Below, piece after piece: positions 36,140-46,348 of a stretch of DNA of 64,000 bases. Position numbers and translations under genes: made by a program. The DNA is taken from NCBI RefSeq assembly GCF_900129445.1, contig NZ_FQVT01000008.1, positions 41,772-105,771 of the forward strand, read 5' to 3'. Below the pieces are notes generated by a model, which saw only the letters and a list, made by a program, of their open reading frames with translations, was not told the origin of the DNA and did no database searches. Numbering within the stretch: position 1 is the stretch's first letter; each line of letters opens with the position of its first letter. This DNA comes from Salegentibacter echinorum. Lineage in GTDB: Bacteria; Bacteroidota; Bacteroidia; Flavobacteriales; Flavobacteriaceae.

Positions 36140-36838
36140 TTATTTTTTCCGCACTGTTCTCTTCTCTATTCTTTTTTCGTAATCTTTTCCTTCAAAAATG
36201 CGTTGTACAAAAATCCCGGGGATGTGGATTTGGTTGGGGTCTAATTCGCCGGGTTCAACCAGTTCTTCTACTTCAGCAACGGTGACTTTTGCGGCACCAC
36301 ACATAAGCGGATTAAAATTACGGGCAGTACCTTTAAAGATTAGGTTACCAGCTTTATCACCCTTCCAGGCCTTTACAAAAGCGAAATCGGCTTTAAAGGC
36401 TTTTTCCAGTACATACATTTTTCCGTCGAATTCCCGGGTTTCTTTAAACTGGGAAACTTCGGTACCATATCCTGCTGGGGTGTACATCGCCGGATAACCC
36501 TGTTGGGCAGCCTGGCAGCGAGCCGCCAAAGTTCCCTGCGGAATAAGCTCTACCTCCAGCTCTTCGCTTAACATCTGGCTCTCAAATTCGTCGTTCTCCC
36601 CAACATAAGAAGAGATCATTTTATCGATTTGTTTCTTTTTAAGCAAACGTCCCAGGCCAAAGTCATCTACCCCGGCGTTATTGGAAATACAGGTAAGTTT
36701 TTTTACGTTGAGATGAACCAGTTCTGAGATGGCATTCTCTGGGATACCACTGAGCCCAAAACCACCCAGCATAAAAGTCATGCCGTCCTCTACGCCTTGC
36801 AAGGCATCCTTAACATTTGCTACGGTTTTTCTAATCAT
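36140..36838 (-). CDS. scoA: 3-oxoacid CoA-transferase subunit A
   Basis: The alpha subunit of the ketoacid CoA-transferase has GMTFMLGGFGLSGIPENAI near residue 20 with the glycine loop, LTCISNNAGVDDFGLG, and NPLMCGAAKVTVAEVEELVE. Length (232) is standard. It is transcribed before the four-helix-bundle gene and scoB. Together the subunits would allow use of acetoacetate or hydroxybutyrate. Confidence 0.95.
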   Translation of the reverse strand: MIRKTVANVKDALQGVEDGMTFMLGGFGLSGIPENAISELVHLNVKKLTCISNNAGVDDFGLGRLLKKKQIDKMISSYVGENDEFESQMLSEELEVELIPQGTLAARCQAAQQGYPAMYTPAGYGTEVSQFKETREFDGKMYVLEKAFKADFAFVKAWKGDKAGNLIFKGTARNFNPLMCGAAKVTVAEVEELVEPGELDPNQIHIPGIFVQRIFEGKDYEKRIEKRTVRKK

Positions 36839-36945
36839 CGGTATATAATTTTACCGAAAAATACGAAAATAAAAACCTTACACCAATGCTTTTTGCGCTA
36901 TTGGTTATACTTTTCTAAAAATAAAGGCTTGTTTATTCCTAAATC

Positions 36946-39258
36946 CTAAAAATCCAGTTCGTCTGGCACACTATTGTCTTCCGAAGTACTATCGGTCTCA
37001 GTTTCGTCGCAGTTTACACGTATGGAAAGGTTATCTGGTCTTGGAAACTCTCCATCTGAGATCTCCAGGTCTTCATCTGCATACAGATCTTTCATATACA
37101 TTCCCCAAATTGGCAAAGCCATAGTCGCTCCCTGCCCGTAAGTTAAGTTGGGAAAATGCACGGCGCGATCTTCAGCGCCAACCCAAACCCCGGTAACTAA
37201 ATTGGGCACCATTCCCATAAACCAGCCGTCACTTTGGTTTTGGGTAGTTCCGGTTTTTCCGGCTATAGGATTTTTAAAATCATAGGGATAACCGGTAACT
37301 CCCCGCTTATAATGCGTAAAGTCTTTGGCATAAGTTCCTCTTAATCTCACACCAGAACCATTTCTGGTCACTCCTTCCAAAAGGTTTACCGTCACATAAG
37401 CTGCTTCCTTATTCATGACATCCCGGGCTTTTGGGATATGTTGGTAGAGCACGGTACCGTTTTTATCTTCAATACGATTTACAAAAATTGGTTCTATATA
37501 AACCCCTTCATTTACAAATGTGCTATAGGCCGAAACCATTTCATAAAGACTCATATCTTCTGTTCCCAATGCAATAGCAGGACCGTTAGAGAAATTTTTA
37601 GTATCAACACCAAGTTTACTTACCAGGTCCAAAACGGGGCCAGGCCCGGTTTTATCGATTACCCTGGCGGTAATGGTATTTACAGATTGCGCCAAAGCAT
37701 TTCTTAAACTGAGCATGCCGGTATATTCCCCACCTGCATTACTTGGAGACCAGTCTTTTGCATTTCCGTATTTACCTTTCTCTATGGTAAATCGGTTTTT
37801 TGGCATCATATCACAGGGTGAAAGTTTTAACTGATCGATAGCCGTGGCATACACAAACGGTTTAAAGGTAGAACCTACCTGTCGTTTTCCCTGCTCTACG
37901 TGGTCATATTTAAAATGCTTAAAGTTGGTGCCGCCTACCCAGGCTTTTACCTCCCCGGTTTGCGGCGTCATAGACATTAAACCAGCTTGTAAGAAACCTT
38001 TATAATAAAAAATAGAATCTCTTGGTGTCATCACTGTGTCTTTAATTCCATCCCAACTAAAAACACGCATTTTAGCCTCCTTATCAAAAGAAGCGATAAT
38101 TTCTTCTTCGTCTATTCCTTTATTTGCCATTTGCTTCCAGCGCACAGAACGGCGCATAGCACTGTTTATAATCGCGCTAACCTGGTCTTTATTAATATCT
38201 CTAAAAGGTGCTGTTTTATTGTTCTTATTTTGGCGATCGAACTCCTTCTGAAGATGGGAAATATGTCTTTCTACCGCAGATTCGGCATATTGTTGCATTT
38301 TAGAATCGAGGGTCGTGTAAATTTTTAAGCCGTCACGATAGAGACTGTAGTTTGAACCATCGGGTTTGGGGTTTTTCTCAATCCAATCTTGCATAAAACC
38401 TTGTAGGTACACCCTAAAATAGGTTGCCATTCCTTCATCGTGACCTTCTGGAGAAAAATCGAGGTTTAATGGCAACTGCTGAAGCGAGTCTTCTTCTCTT
38501 TCAGAAATATATCCGTTTTTACGCATTTGCACAAACACCTGGTTTCTTCGTTGCTTAACCAGTACCGGTCTTCGCACAGGATTGTAAAGTGCCGCATTCT
38601 TTAGCATCGCCACTAAAACTGCAGATTCTTCTATACTCAGGTTTTTAGCTTCTTTTCCGAAGTAAATTTTAGAAGCAGAACGAATGCCTACGGCCTGATA
38701 TACAAAGTCGTATTTATTGAAATACATGGTGATAATTTCCTCCTTTGTATATTGTCTTTCCAGGCGGGTAGCGATCACCCATTCCTTTATCTTTTGCATG
38801 ATGCGGGCAAACGTGTTATTTGCTACATCTTCGGTAAATAATAATTTAGAAAGCTGTTGGGTAATAGTACTGGCACCGCCGCGAGTACCAAGGTAAACGG
38901 CAGCTCTTAAAGTACCTTTGGCATCTATCCCGGCATGTTTATAAAAGCGCTCATCTTCGGTAGCTACCAGGGCTTCTACCAAATGATCTGGCAGGTCTTC
39001 ATATTTTATGGGAGTTCGGTTTTCGCTGTAATATTTCCCTATAGTTTCCCCATCTGAAGAAAAAATCTCTGTCGCCAGGTTGGTTTCAGGGTTTTCCAGC
39101 TCTTCAAATTCGGGCATTTTCCCAAACGCACCCCAACTTGCCAGGAGAAAAACTAAAACAACCGCTAGTAATCCTATTCCAAATAACGCCCAAAACCCTA
39201 TAATATATGGTCTTTTGCTGGGTTTAGACTTTTGTTTCTTCTTTTGCTTTTGAGCCAT
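36946..39258 (-). CDS. Penicillin-binding protein 1A (bifunctional)
   Basis: A short basic cytoplasmic tail and one membrane helix (about 18-45) anchor the protein. The GT51 transglycosylase domain follows (about 75-260) with EDERFYKHAGID and GGASTITQQLSKLLF. The transpeptidase domain (about 430-720) has SxxK in GSTFKPFVY, the SVN motif in LAQSVNTI and KTGTTQ. It ends in an acidic tail. Length of 770 is normal. It starts 8 bp downstream of gldH, so it is in the ricT-gldH unit. Confidence 0.95.
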   Translation of the reverse strand: MAQKQKKKQKSKPSKRPYIIGFWALFGIGLLAVVLVFLLASWGAFGKMPEFEELENPETNLATEIFSSDGETIGKYYSENRTPIKYEDLPDHLVEALVATEDERFYKHAGIDAKGTLRAAVYLGTRGGASTITQQLSKLLFTEDVANNTFARIMQKIKEWVIATRLERQYTKEEIITMYFNKYDFVYQAVGIRSASKIYFGKEAKNLSIEESAVLVAMLKNAALYNPVRRPVLVKQRRNQVFVQMRKNGYISEREEDSLQQLPLNLDFSPEGHDEGMATYFRVYLQGFMQDWIEKNPKPDGSNYSLYRDGLKIYTTLDSKMQQYAESAVERHISHLQKEFDRQNKNNKTAPFRDINKDQVSAIINSAMRRSVRWKQMANKGIDEEEIIASFDKEAKMRVFSWDGIKDTVMTPRDSIFYYKGFLQAGLMSMTPQTGEVKAWVGGTNFKHFKYDHVEQGKRQVGSTFKPFVYATAIDQLKLSPCDMMPKNRFTIEKGKYGNAKDWSPSNAGGEYTGMLSLRNALAQSVNTITARVIDKTGPGPVLDLVSKLGVDTKNFSNGPAIALGTEDMSLYEMVSAYSTFVNEGVYIEPIFVNRIEDKNGTVLYQHIPKARDVMNKEAAYVTVNLLEGVTRNGSGVRLRGTYAKDFTHYKRGVTGYPYDFKNPIAGKTGTTQNQSDGWFMGMVPNLVTGVWVGAEDRAVHFPNLTYGQGATMALPIWGMYMKDLYADEDLEISDGEFPRPDNLSIRVNCDETETDSTSEDNSVPDELDF

Positions 39259-39266
39259 TTATATAC

Positions 39267-39758
39267 TTATTGCAGGTTTTTTTCTATTCTAAAACCTATA
39301 TGGGTAATTCCTTCTAAATTTTTAATGCCATTTACCGCATCGTTTTTACGCATTGCCTGCTTAATTTTTATACGATACCTACCGGGCTCTGTAAACTTCA
39401 CTTTTTCTTTATACCAAAGTTTGCTTTCTTTTACATCACCAAAACCCGTACCAAGCCAGGTGCCATTTGGAGCTGCCATTTTATATTCCAGGGTATCGGT
39501 CACTACTTTTCCCTGCGGAAATTGCATCTCGGTAATCAAAAAAAGATTACTATACTTATAATCTTTATTGTTGCGAACATTAATAAACAGGTTGTAACTC
39601 TTTAAAGAGTCTAATTTTTCTGGTTTAAAAACGTAACTGGAATCTTTATTCCAGCCGTCTGAAACCGCTTTATACTCATCGTACACCCGTTTTTTATCGC
39701 AAGAAACAAAAAGACTAAAAAAAGCTATTAGGGTTAGATAAATAAAAGGTCTATCCAT
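39267..39758 (-). CDS. gldH: Gliding motility lipoprotein GldH
   Basis: GldH is needed for gliding and is found only in Bacteroidota. I choose the ATG at 39758 because it gives a lipoprotein signal (MDRPFIYLTLIAFF, lipobox VSC). The frame can be extended to 39833, but that part overlaps ricT. The sequence VYDEYKAVSDGW, YNLFINVRNNKDYKYSNL and LYYKEKV-like LWYKEKVKF are typical. It overlaps the ricT stop by 8 bp and precedes PBP1A, suggesting coupled expression. Confidence 0.93.
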   Translation of the reverse strand: MDRPFIYLTLIAFFSLFVSCDKKRVYDEYKAVSDGWNKDSSYVFKPEKLDSLKSYNLFINVRNNKDYKYSNLFLITEMQFPQGKVVTDTLEYKMAAPNGTWLGTGFGDVKESKLWYKEKVKFTEPGRYRIKIKQAMRKNDAVNGIKNLEGITHIGFRIEKNLQ

Positions 39759-40917
39759 TTTTAGAAGATTTTCCTTTGGGTTTTCTTCTTCGCTTAGACT
39801 TTTGTTTGCTATGTCGCTTTCTTGGTTTATCAAATCGCGTTAAGCTGTCCTGGCCAACTACATTATTAAAGTCTGGTCTTTCTTCTTCCTCTGTTTGTAT
39901 TTGTGCCTCAAATTCTTCCAGGCTACCTACACTTTCTTTCTTGCGGTTAGACGAAATGATTTTATTGGCCTGCTCTGCAGTAATTTTATGCCAGTTCATC
40001 CATTCCCCTTCATAGGCATACCAAAGTTCACCTTTAAAAATATCTATTTTTTGACAAACTGCTGTCCCTTTTTTGGTATGAAGCTTAGTATCTGTTCGCG
40101 GAAAACTTTTTAAAGCTTCCAGGTAAGAATCGAGTTCATAGTTAAGGCAACATTTTAATTTACCGCATTGTCCCGCCAATTTCTGCGGATTTAAGGACAA
40201 CTGTTGATACCGCGCTGCCGAGGTACTTACCGACCTAAAATCTGTAAGCCAGGTAGAGCAGCACAATTCGCGCCCACAAGAACCAATTCCACCAAGACGT
40301 GAAGCTTCCTGGCGCAAGCCAATTTGCCGCATCTCTATGCGAGTGTTAAATTCCCGGGCAAATTCTTTAATTAATTGCCTAAAATCCACCCTATCATCGG
40401 CGGTATAATAAAAAGTAGCTTTGGAAGCATCTCCCTGAAATTCCACATCGCTAATCTTCATACTCAGGTTGAGCTTAATGGCAAGTTCACGTGCACGTTT
40501 TTTAATAGGTTCTTCGCGCTCTCTTACCTTTTCCCAAACATCTATATCTTTTTGGGTCGCTTTTCTATATATTTTGAGTACATCTTCACTATCGGGTTTT
40601 ACCTTTTTCTTCTTCATTTGCACCCTTACCAATTCCCCCGTAAGGCTCACCATACCCACATCGTGACCGGGTGACGCCTCAGTAGCGACCACATCACCCA
40701 TGCTAAGACTTAGATTCTCGGTGTTTTTAAAGAAATGTTTCCTGCCGTTTTTAAAACGTACCTCCACACAATTAAAAGGAGCTACCCCATTGGGCAGCGA
40801 CATATTTGACAACCAATCGAACACCGTGAGTTTATTACACCCATCTGTTCCGCAGGTTCCGTTATTTTTACATCCTTTTGGCTGACCATCTTTGGTTGAG
40901 CAACTGCTACAAGCCAT
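39751..40917 (-). CDS. ricT: PSP1 domain protein RicT (YaaT-like)
   Basis: RicT belongs to the PSP1 family, whose Bacillus member works with other Ric proteins in RNA maturation. The N-terminus is cysteine-rich (ACSSCSTKDGQPKGC and GTCGTDGCN). The core has GDVVATEASPGHDVG, CGRELCCSTWL near residue 213, and CGKLKCCLNYE near 248. The tail is strongly basic with Lys/Arg/Ser repeats. Length (388) includes this extra tail. gldH follows with an 8-bp overlap, a common flavobacterial pair. Confidence 0.92.
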   Translation of the reverse strand: MACSSCSTKDGQPKGCKNNGTCGTDGCNKLTVFDWLSNMSLPNGVAPFNCVEVRFKNGRKHFFKNTENLSLSMGDVVATEASPGHDVGMVSLTGELVRVQMKKKKVKPDSEDVLKIYRKATQKDIDVWEKVREREEPIKKRARELAIKLNLSMKISDVEFQGDASKATFYYTADDRVDFRQLIKEFAREFNTRIEMRQIGLRQEASRLGGIGSCGRELCCSTWLTDFRSVSTSAARYQQLSLNPQKLAGQCGKLKCCLNYELDSYLEALKSFPRTDTKLHTKKGTAVCQKIDIFKGELWYAYEGEWMNWHKITAEQANKIISSNRKKESVGSLEEFEAQIQTEEEERPDFNNVVGQDSLTRFDKPRKRHSKQKSKRRRKPKGKSSKNG

Positions 40918-41439
40918 AAATTATATATATTGTAAGTCTTGTAATTCTATGTTACAGACTTTTAGATTAGTAATTAAATGCTGAAAAAAGCAGCGTTTTT
41001 TGCAATGAGTAAACGAACATAAATAGTCCTTCCACTTTGCATTAAAGCCTACTCTTTCAAAAAATCAAGACCGATAATAATAAATCGAATCCATTTTGTT
41101 CTATTGAGTAAATATACCAATATTAACCCAGAATAATCACGAGATTAATCTCAATGCTCTACAGCGACTAAGTTTTACCAACATTTTTTATACTCAAAAA
41201 TTGGTACAACTAAGTCGGGGTTAACCGCCGAGACACTATTTGTCACATCGATTTATAAATAATGGCGGTTAATTGACACCTACTTTAATAGAACGTGTTG
41301 TGCTCATTTAAATTTCATTAAGCATTTCCAAAATCCCTAAGTTATTTAGTAATTTTTTGAATCTCCATATTCCATAAAGTAACAAAAAACTATTGATCGA
41401 GATATTTCTGAACAATTAAAAAGATAAACAAATTCGCTG
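40918..41439. other. Intergenic stretch without a gene
   Basis: No supported coding frame was found in these ~520 bp. They contain the inverted repeat at 41221-41272 described separately, and are otherwise AT-rich. The promoter of ricT should lie near 40920-41000 but no exact TAnnTTTG match was seen. Confidence 0.6.
41221..41272. repeat. Inverted repeat TTAACCGCC...GGCGGTTAA
   Basis: Two perfect 9-bp arms are separated by 34 bp, in otherwise AT-rich DNA. No T-run follows on either strand, so it does not look like a terminator. Confidence 0.6.
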
Positions 41440-42471
41440 TTAACTCTTATATTTTAAAACTTTAGAGCGGCCTTTTTTAAATATTTTATTGCTGTTTCCT
41501 TTCCCTTTACGCAAAGCTTTTTGCTCGCGGTAAGGTAATGCTGCAATATCCATACAACTCGTGGAGCAGCAATTATTCATTTTTTCAGCACATGCTGAAC
41601 ATTGAATAAACAACAAATGACAAGCTTCGTTTGCGCAGTTCACATGCGTATCACAAGGTTTACCACACTGGTGACAATGTGCTATAACTTCTTCTGAAAT
41701 TCGCTCTGACCTTCTATGGTCAAAAACAAAATTCTTACCAATAAACTTATTTTCCAGCTTCTGTTTTTCAACCTGCCGGGCATACTCAATAATCCCACCT
41801 TCCAGTTGATAAACATTCTTAAATCCCCGATGTTTGTAATAGGCACTGGCTTTTTCACAACGAATGCCACCTGTACAATACATCACCAGGTTTTTATCCT
41901 CTTTATGTTCTTTAAGATCCTCTTCAATAATTGGCAAAGAATCTCTAAAGGTATCAACATCTGGTGTCACCGCGCCCTTAAAATGACCAATTTCACTTTC
42001 GTAATGGTTTCTCATATCTACCAAAACGGTATTGGGATCGCTAATCAACTCATTAAACTTTAAGGCATCAACGTGCACACCTTTATTTGTTACATCAAAA
42101 GTATCATCATTAAGCCCATCAGAAACTATTTTTTTACGAACTTTTACCTTTAACTTTAAAAAAGCCTTGGCATCGTGTTCTATGGCAATATTTAATCTTA
42201 CGCCTTTTAGAAAATAAATTTCATCAATAAAACTCTTAAATTCCTCAAAGCGTTTCGCCGGCACCGAAAGTTGTGCATTTATGCCCTCGTGAGCTACATA
42301 AATACGTCCCAAAACTTCCATTTGGTCCCAGGCCAGGAAAAGGTGGTTTCTGAATAAATGCGGATTGCCAATTTTGGCATAAGCATAGAATGAAAGGGTT
42401 AAGCGGTCTTCTCCCGCTTCGTCTATGAGCGCTGCCCTTTCTTTAGCGCTTAATTTATTGTACAGTTGCAT
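41440..42471 (-). CDS. trhO: tRNA uridine(34) hydroxylase TrhO (rhodanese domain)
   Basis: TrhO hydroxylates U34 of some tRNAs to 5-hydroxyuridine. An N-terminal acylphosphatase-like part (about 25-110) is followed by a rhodanese domain with the active-site loop MYCTGGIRCEKASAYY around residue 200. A C-terminal Cys/His-rich segment, CHQCGKPCDTHVNCANEAC, follows, probably a zinc-binding region. At 343 residues it matches the family. It stands alone. Confidence 0.93.
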   Translation of the reverse strand: MQLYNKLSAKERAALIDEAGEDRLTLSFYAYAKIGNPHLFRNHLFLAWDQMEVLGRIYVAHEGINAQLSVPAKRFEEFKSFIDEIYFLKGVRLNIAIEHDAKAFLKLKVKVRKKIVSDGLNDDTFDVTNKGVHVDALKFNELISDPNTVLVDMRNHYESEIGHFKGAVTPDVDTFRDSLPIIEEDLKEHKEDKNLVMYCTGGIRCEKASAYYKHRGFKNVYQLEGGIIEYARQVEKQKLENKFIGKNFVFDHRRSERISEEVIAHCHQCGKPCDTHVNCANEACHLLFIQCSACAEKMNNCCSTSCMDIAALPYREQKALRKGKGNSNKIFKKGRSKVLKYKS

Positions 42472-42647
42472 GCTATACTAATTATTAAGGTTAAGGTCCT
42501 TGTTTAAGTAAACCATCCTGTAATTCTTTTTAGCCTTGCTTAAGGTTTTTAAAAGCCGGTAAAAAAGATCCAGCACTTTGGTTATCCCAGGCTACAAAAT
42601 ATATTAAGAACAGAATTGAGTCAATCTTAAACAAGCTCTAAAGATTT

Positions 42648-43451
42648 TTGCAAAGGTACATTTTAAATTTCAAGCTGAAAAAAAGGTTCAAGGTTCTATT
42701 CACCGCATCGTTCTTCATCCTCCTTGCCAATATAACAGCTACTTTTGTAATATTGCAACCAGCAGGTCCGAACCAAGATGAATTGATGATTAAGCATAGA
42801 AAAAATAAAAAACCCTGGCCCACAAAAGATGCGATGGTACAGGTTTATGAAAAGAATTTATGGGGTGGCAATCAATCTGAATTTTACTCTGGTGATGGTT
42901 CGCACTATCCAGCTCTGGTTGCCCCATACCTTGCAGTTGTATCGAAATTCTTCACTTCTTTTAAAGCTTCTCCGGTAGTTTGTGATTTGGGTTGCGGCGA
43001 TTTTAATATTGGCAAAGAATTGGTAAAATATACCAAAAAATACTCTGCCGTAGATATAGTTCCACGACTAATTGAACATCACAAAAATAATTTTAGCGCG
43101 GAGAATTTAGAATTTCATTGCCTAAATATCGCTACAGATAATGTACCACCCGGTGATTGCGCTATACTGCGACAGGTTTTACAACATTTATCGAATGCTG
43201 AAATCGCTAAAGTAGCAGAAAAACTAAATTATTATAAATATGTCATCTTAACCGAACACGTTCCCCAAGGCGATTTCACTCCCAATATAGACATCATTTC
43301 GGGACAGGGAATTAGGTTAAAAAAGAACAGCGGGGTAAACCTCTTAGCAGCACCATTTAATTTTAAGGTTAAAGAAGAGCGCCATTTAGTTTCGCTTGTT
43401 CCAGAAAACAAGAAAGGAGTTATAGTGACTATGCTTTACCAGGTTTTCTAA
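42648..43451 (+). CDS. Class I SAM-dependent methyltransferase, possibly membrane-anchored
   Basis: The Rossmann methyltransferase motif VVCDLGCGDFNIGKEL lies around residue 110, with YSAVDIVPRLI as the acidic ribose-binding strand and CAILRQVLQHLS as the post-I motif. The frame from the TTG at 42648 gives an N-terminal hydrophobic helix (about 15-37). The first ATG in frame is at 42786, which would remove it. The true start is therefore uncertain: a TTG or an ATG-started cytoplasmic form. The substrate is unknown. Confidence 0.72.
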   Translation: MQRYILNFKLKKRFKVLFTASFFILLANITATFVILQPAGPNQDELMIKHRKNKKPWPTKDAMVQVYEKNLWGGNQSEFYSGDGSHYPALVAPYLAVVSKFFTSFKASPVVCDLGCGDFNIGKELVKYTKKYSAVDIVPRLIEHHKNNFSAENLEFHCLNIATDNVPPGDCAILRQVLQHLSNAEIAKVAEKLNYYKYVILTEHVPQGDFTPNIDIISGQGIRLKKNSGVNLLAAPFNFKVKEERHLVSLVPENKKGVIVTMLYQVF

Positions 43452-43664
43452 AGAACAATTACCTCTGCCACGAAGACTGCAAAGCTCTATGAAAACATCG
43501 AATAAGATTATCATTTTGTATCAGTGGATTTCTGTTTTCGTAACAAATTTTTGATTCTTTCGTTATTGTCTTAACCTTCGAATCCGCTCAAATGGACATA
43601 AGAAAAATTGAAAGATGAAATCGAAAAACCACCCCGCCCTATTTATTTGGCTCCAATCTCCCTT

Positions 43665-46259
43665 CTATTTCTCACGCCATACAAATTCGCCGTTTTCTAC
43701 ACTCCAATCGTTTCCAAAAAAGCCACTACCTATCACTCCGTCAATACCTTTTTTCATCATATTCTCATCAAAAACCATCAAATCTGGAAAGGTGGTGCCG
43801 TTTACCAGGTAATCATTTGCATAAGCAGCGTGCATTCCTTTTTCTCCGGTAGCCGTCACCACCCCAATACTGGCAAAATCGCTATCACTTCTGGGCACTA
43901 TAAAATAAGCTCCATAATTATCCCCATTTAAGGTTTTCTCACCAACCGTTATTTTTCCGTTTCGAACCTGTACTGGACTATCTTTTAGTAATTTTCGCCA
44001 GGCGGCATTATTACTTCTATTTCCATATAAAATCACATTTTGATCGCGGTAATCCTTAGGATTGAAATCGGTATCTTTTATAAGCGCGATGTTCCCGTTG
44101 GCCCGATATCCAAACTTTTCGGCATCAAATTTAGCACGGTTATAATACCATTCATCTTCCTCTTTATCACCTCGGGAGGCATAAACAAATACCATATTAT
44201 GACGAAAAGCATCTTTAAACCCACCATTGCGCTGCGGACTTTTTTCAGAAGCATCAGGTGCAGTGGTAATGAACCACTTTTCACCTTGTTTCTCGAAATA
44301 TTGCGTGGCATCGGTTTTAATTCCGTCTATAATCTGCTTATCTATTGAAACTGCTGTAGTATCGCCTATCCCCATTTCAGCAAAATCTATTTTTAGCAAC
44401 GCAACATTATCTGTTAATATCGAAACACTATCTTCGGTCCTGATAAAATCGAATTTACTTATTTCAAAAGCTTTTTCCTGCTGATATATGCTAATAAAAT
44501 GTGAGCCTTCTGACACACCCGGGGAACCCGTGGTAAAAGATATATCGTCTATATTTTGTGGCTCTTTAATGTGCCGCTGTTTAAAAAATTGAAAAAGCGG
44601 TGGCCAATCTACACTGTGGTTTCCATACCAGTGCGTTCCATTGGGGTATTCAAAGTAACTAAAATCTGTATGAAAATGTCCCAGTCGACGACGCATGTCT
44701 CTCGCTATAAAGGTTGGTACCACAGCATCTACCTCCCCGTGCAGCACATAAACGCCAAAATGTAAATAATTCTGAATGAGTTTTAATGTACGACTGGGGT
44801 TTCCCGTACGTCTTATCAAAGAATCGAGCGCAAAGTCACTTTCGGTAGTTAATCCGGTTTTAGATCGCTTCCAGAGATCGGAAACTGCGCCGTCCTTCAA
44901 TTGGGCAAACTCCTTAGATTTTATTCCCTTTTTGCGTTTTGTAAAGCTATCCCTATACAGTAACAAATCTGGATAACCGGCCGCCGGTGCTATGGCCGCA
45001 AACCTATCGGGATAGGTTGCCCCCAGGTACCAGGTGCCGTGGCCACCCATAGAATGCCCTTGTAAATAGGTATGCTGTGCATCGGTTTTATATAAATTTT
45101 CGGCGTGGTTTAACACTTCCAAAGCATCCAAACGGCCCCAGTCTTCCCAGGCAAAACCGAAAGGTCGTCTATTTGTTGGCGCTACCAGGTGCCCCCAGTC
45201 TTTTTGCTCGTAGGCTGCAGCTTGATTTACCGCTTCTACAGATGCCCCGTGCACCGAAAGAAACATTGCCTGCCCGGCCTTGTCTTTAGTGAGAGAAGGT
45301 GCTACGCTATAATATTGCACGCTACCATCAATATCACTAATAAAAGTCTTTTTATGATGTTTATATTTAGATTTTACACCAATTTGAACCGTATCTACAT
45401 CCAGCACTTTACCCCTGTTATTTTTAAGGCGTAAAATCATTTGAGCTTCTTTCTCATCTTTATTATTCGGAGCAGGAATGGTAAAAGGGATTTTACGCAC
45501 ATAAAGCTGTGAGATCTCAGGAAGTTTGGTACTGGTTTTCACCTCATCAATCTCAACCTCCAGGCTAAGGTTTTTTATATTTTCTTCTGAAGCATTTACA
45601 ATTCTAACGCCACCCTTTAGTTCCTTTTGCTCTTCTTTTAAAATATCGGGAAGGGTCATATCGCGGGTAGTGATTTGCACCGGAGCTTTAGTTTCCAGTA
45701 ACCGGGCGCGCATTCGATTAAAGCGACCGCCTTCCAGCAGAAACCAATTGGTACCAGCCTTTAATTTCACGGGAATCAAACTATAGCCAAAATCATAATA
45801 ATCTCCTTCGTGCGGCACGCCGTTAACAATCGCCATAGTATGTCCTGAAGCTTCAAAAATGATGGTTTTGGCTTTTTCTGCGTTATATTCTAAATAAAGG
45901 TATGCGGAACGCAACCCATCTTCCTGAAATTGCCCATCTTCTTTTACATTTACAGCGTTCCATCTTAAGTCCTTAGGCGCACCTTTTAATTCAGCAAGAT
46001 CATTTTCGGACACATTAAAATTGTCATTTCCTATAGCCTTAGCTAAAACCTCATCGTGTTTTACCGCCAGGGCATTAAAGCGCGGACTTTCAGTTTTAAG
46101 CATTAGCCCACTTTTGAAAAGATGCAGCACTTCTCCCTCCTGCACGTCATTTATTTTCTCTTTTCCAAAATATTCAACGATATTTCCCTGTCTATCCTGG
46201 GAGTGAGATAAGATTACAAGACAAAAAATTGATAAGAAAGTAAGAAGGTTAGTTTTCAT
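43665..46259 (-). CDS. Large secreted alpha/beta hydrolase (prolyl oligopeptidase-like)
   Basis: The 864-residue protein has a signal peptide (MKTNLLTFLSIFCLVILSHS) and an N-terminal beta-rich half. The hydrolase domain has nucleophile Ser403 in QGHSMGGHGTWYLG. The acid lies in VLHGEVDAVVPTFI near 515, and the histidine in YPNGTHWYGNH. The layout resembles S9-like peptidases or esterases with a long C-terminal extension of unknown role. It stands between a repeat-rich region and the methyltransferase gene, so no operon hints help. The substrate may be a peptide or an ester. Confidence 0.83.
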   Translation of the reverse strand: MKTNLLTFLSIFCLVILSHSQDRQGNIVEYFGKEKINDVQEGEVLHLFKSGLMLKTESPRFNALAVKHDEVLAKAIGNDNFNVSENDLAELKGAPKDLRWNAVNVKEDGQFQEDGLRSAYLYLEYNAEKAKTIIFEASGHTMAIVNGVPHEGDYYDFGYSLIPVKLKAGTNWFLLEGGRFNRMRARLLETKAPVQITTRDMTLPDILKEEQKELKGGVRIVNASEENIKNLSLEVEIDEVKTSTKLPEISQLYVRKIPFTIPAPNNKDEKEAQMILRLKNNRGKVLDVDTVQIGVKSKYKHHKKTFISDIDGSVQYYSVAPSLTKDKAGQAMFLSVHGASVEAVNQAAAYEQKDWGHLVAPTNRRPFGFAWEDWGRLDALEVLNHAENLYKTDAQHTYLQGHSMGGHGTWYLGATYPDRFAAIAPAAGYPDLLLYRDSFTKRKKGIKSKEFAQLKDGAVSDLWKRSKTGLTTESDFALDSLIRRTGNPSRTLKLIQNYLHFGVYVLHGEVDAVVPTFIARDMRRRLGHFHTDFSYFEYPNGTHWYGNHSVDWPPLFQFFKQRHIKEPQNIDDISFTTGSPGVSEGSHFISIYQQEKAFEISKFDFIRTEDSVSILTDNVALLKIDFAEMGIGDTTAVSIDKQIIDGIKTDATQYFEKQGEKWFITTAPDASEKSPQRNGGFKDAFRHNMVFVYASRGDKEEDEWYYNRAKFDAEKFGYRANGNIALIKDTDFNPKDYRDQNVILYGNRSNNAAWRKLLKDSPVQVRNGKITVGEKTLNGDNYGAYFIVPRSDSDFASIGVVTATGEKGMHAAYANDYLVNGTTFPDLMVFDENMMKKGIDGVIGSGFFGNDWSVENGEFVWREK

Positions 46260-46348
46260 TGCAGATCGCTGTAAAATTAATTACAAAAATAAACATTAAT
46301 CCAATGAGACAAGCTCGATAAAGCTAACAAAATTGGGGGTTAAAGGAG

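Noticed and set aside
43608..43931. 107-codon frame overlapping the hydrolase end
   Set aside because: Antisense to the last part of the hydrolase gene, with no family motif.
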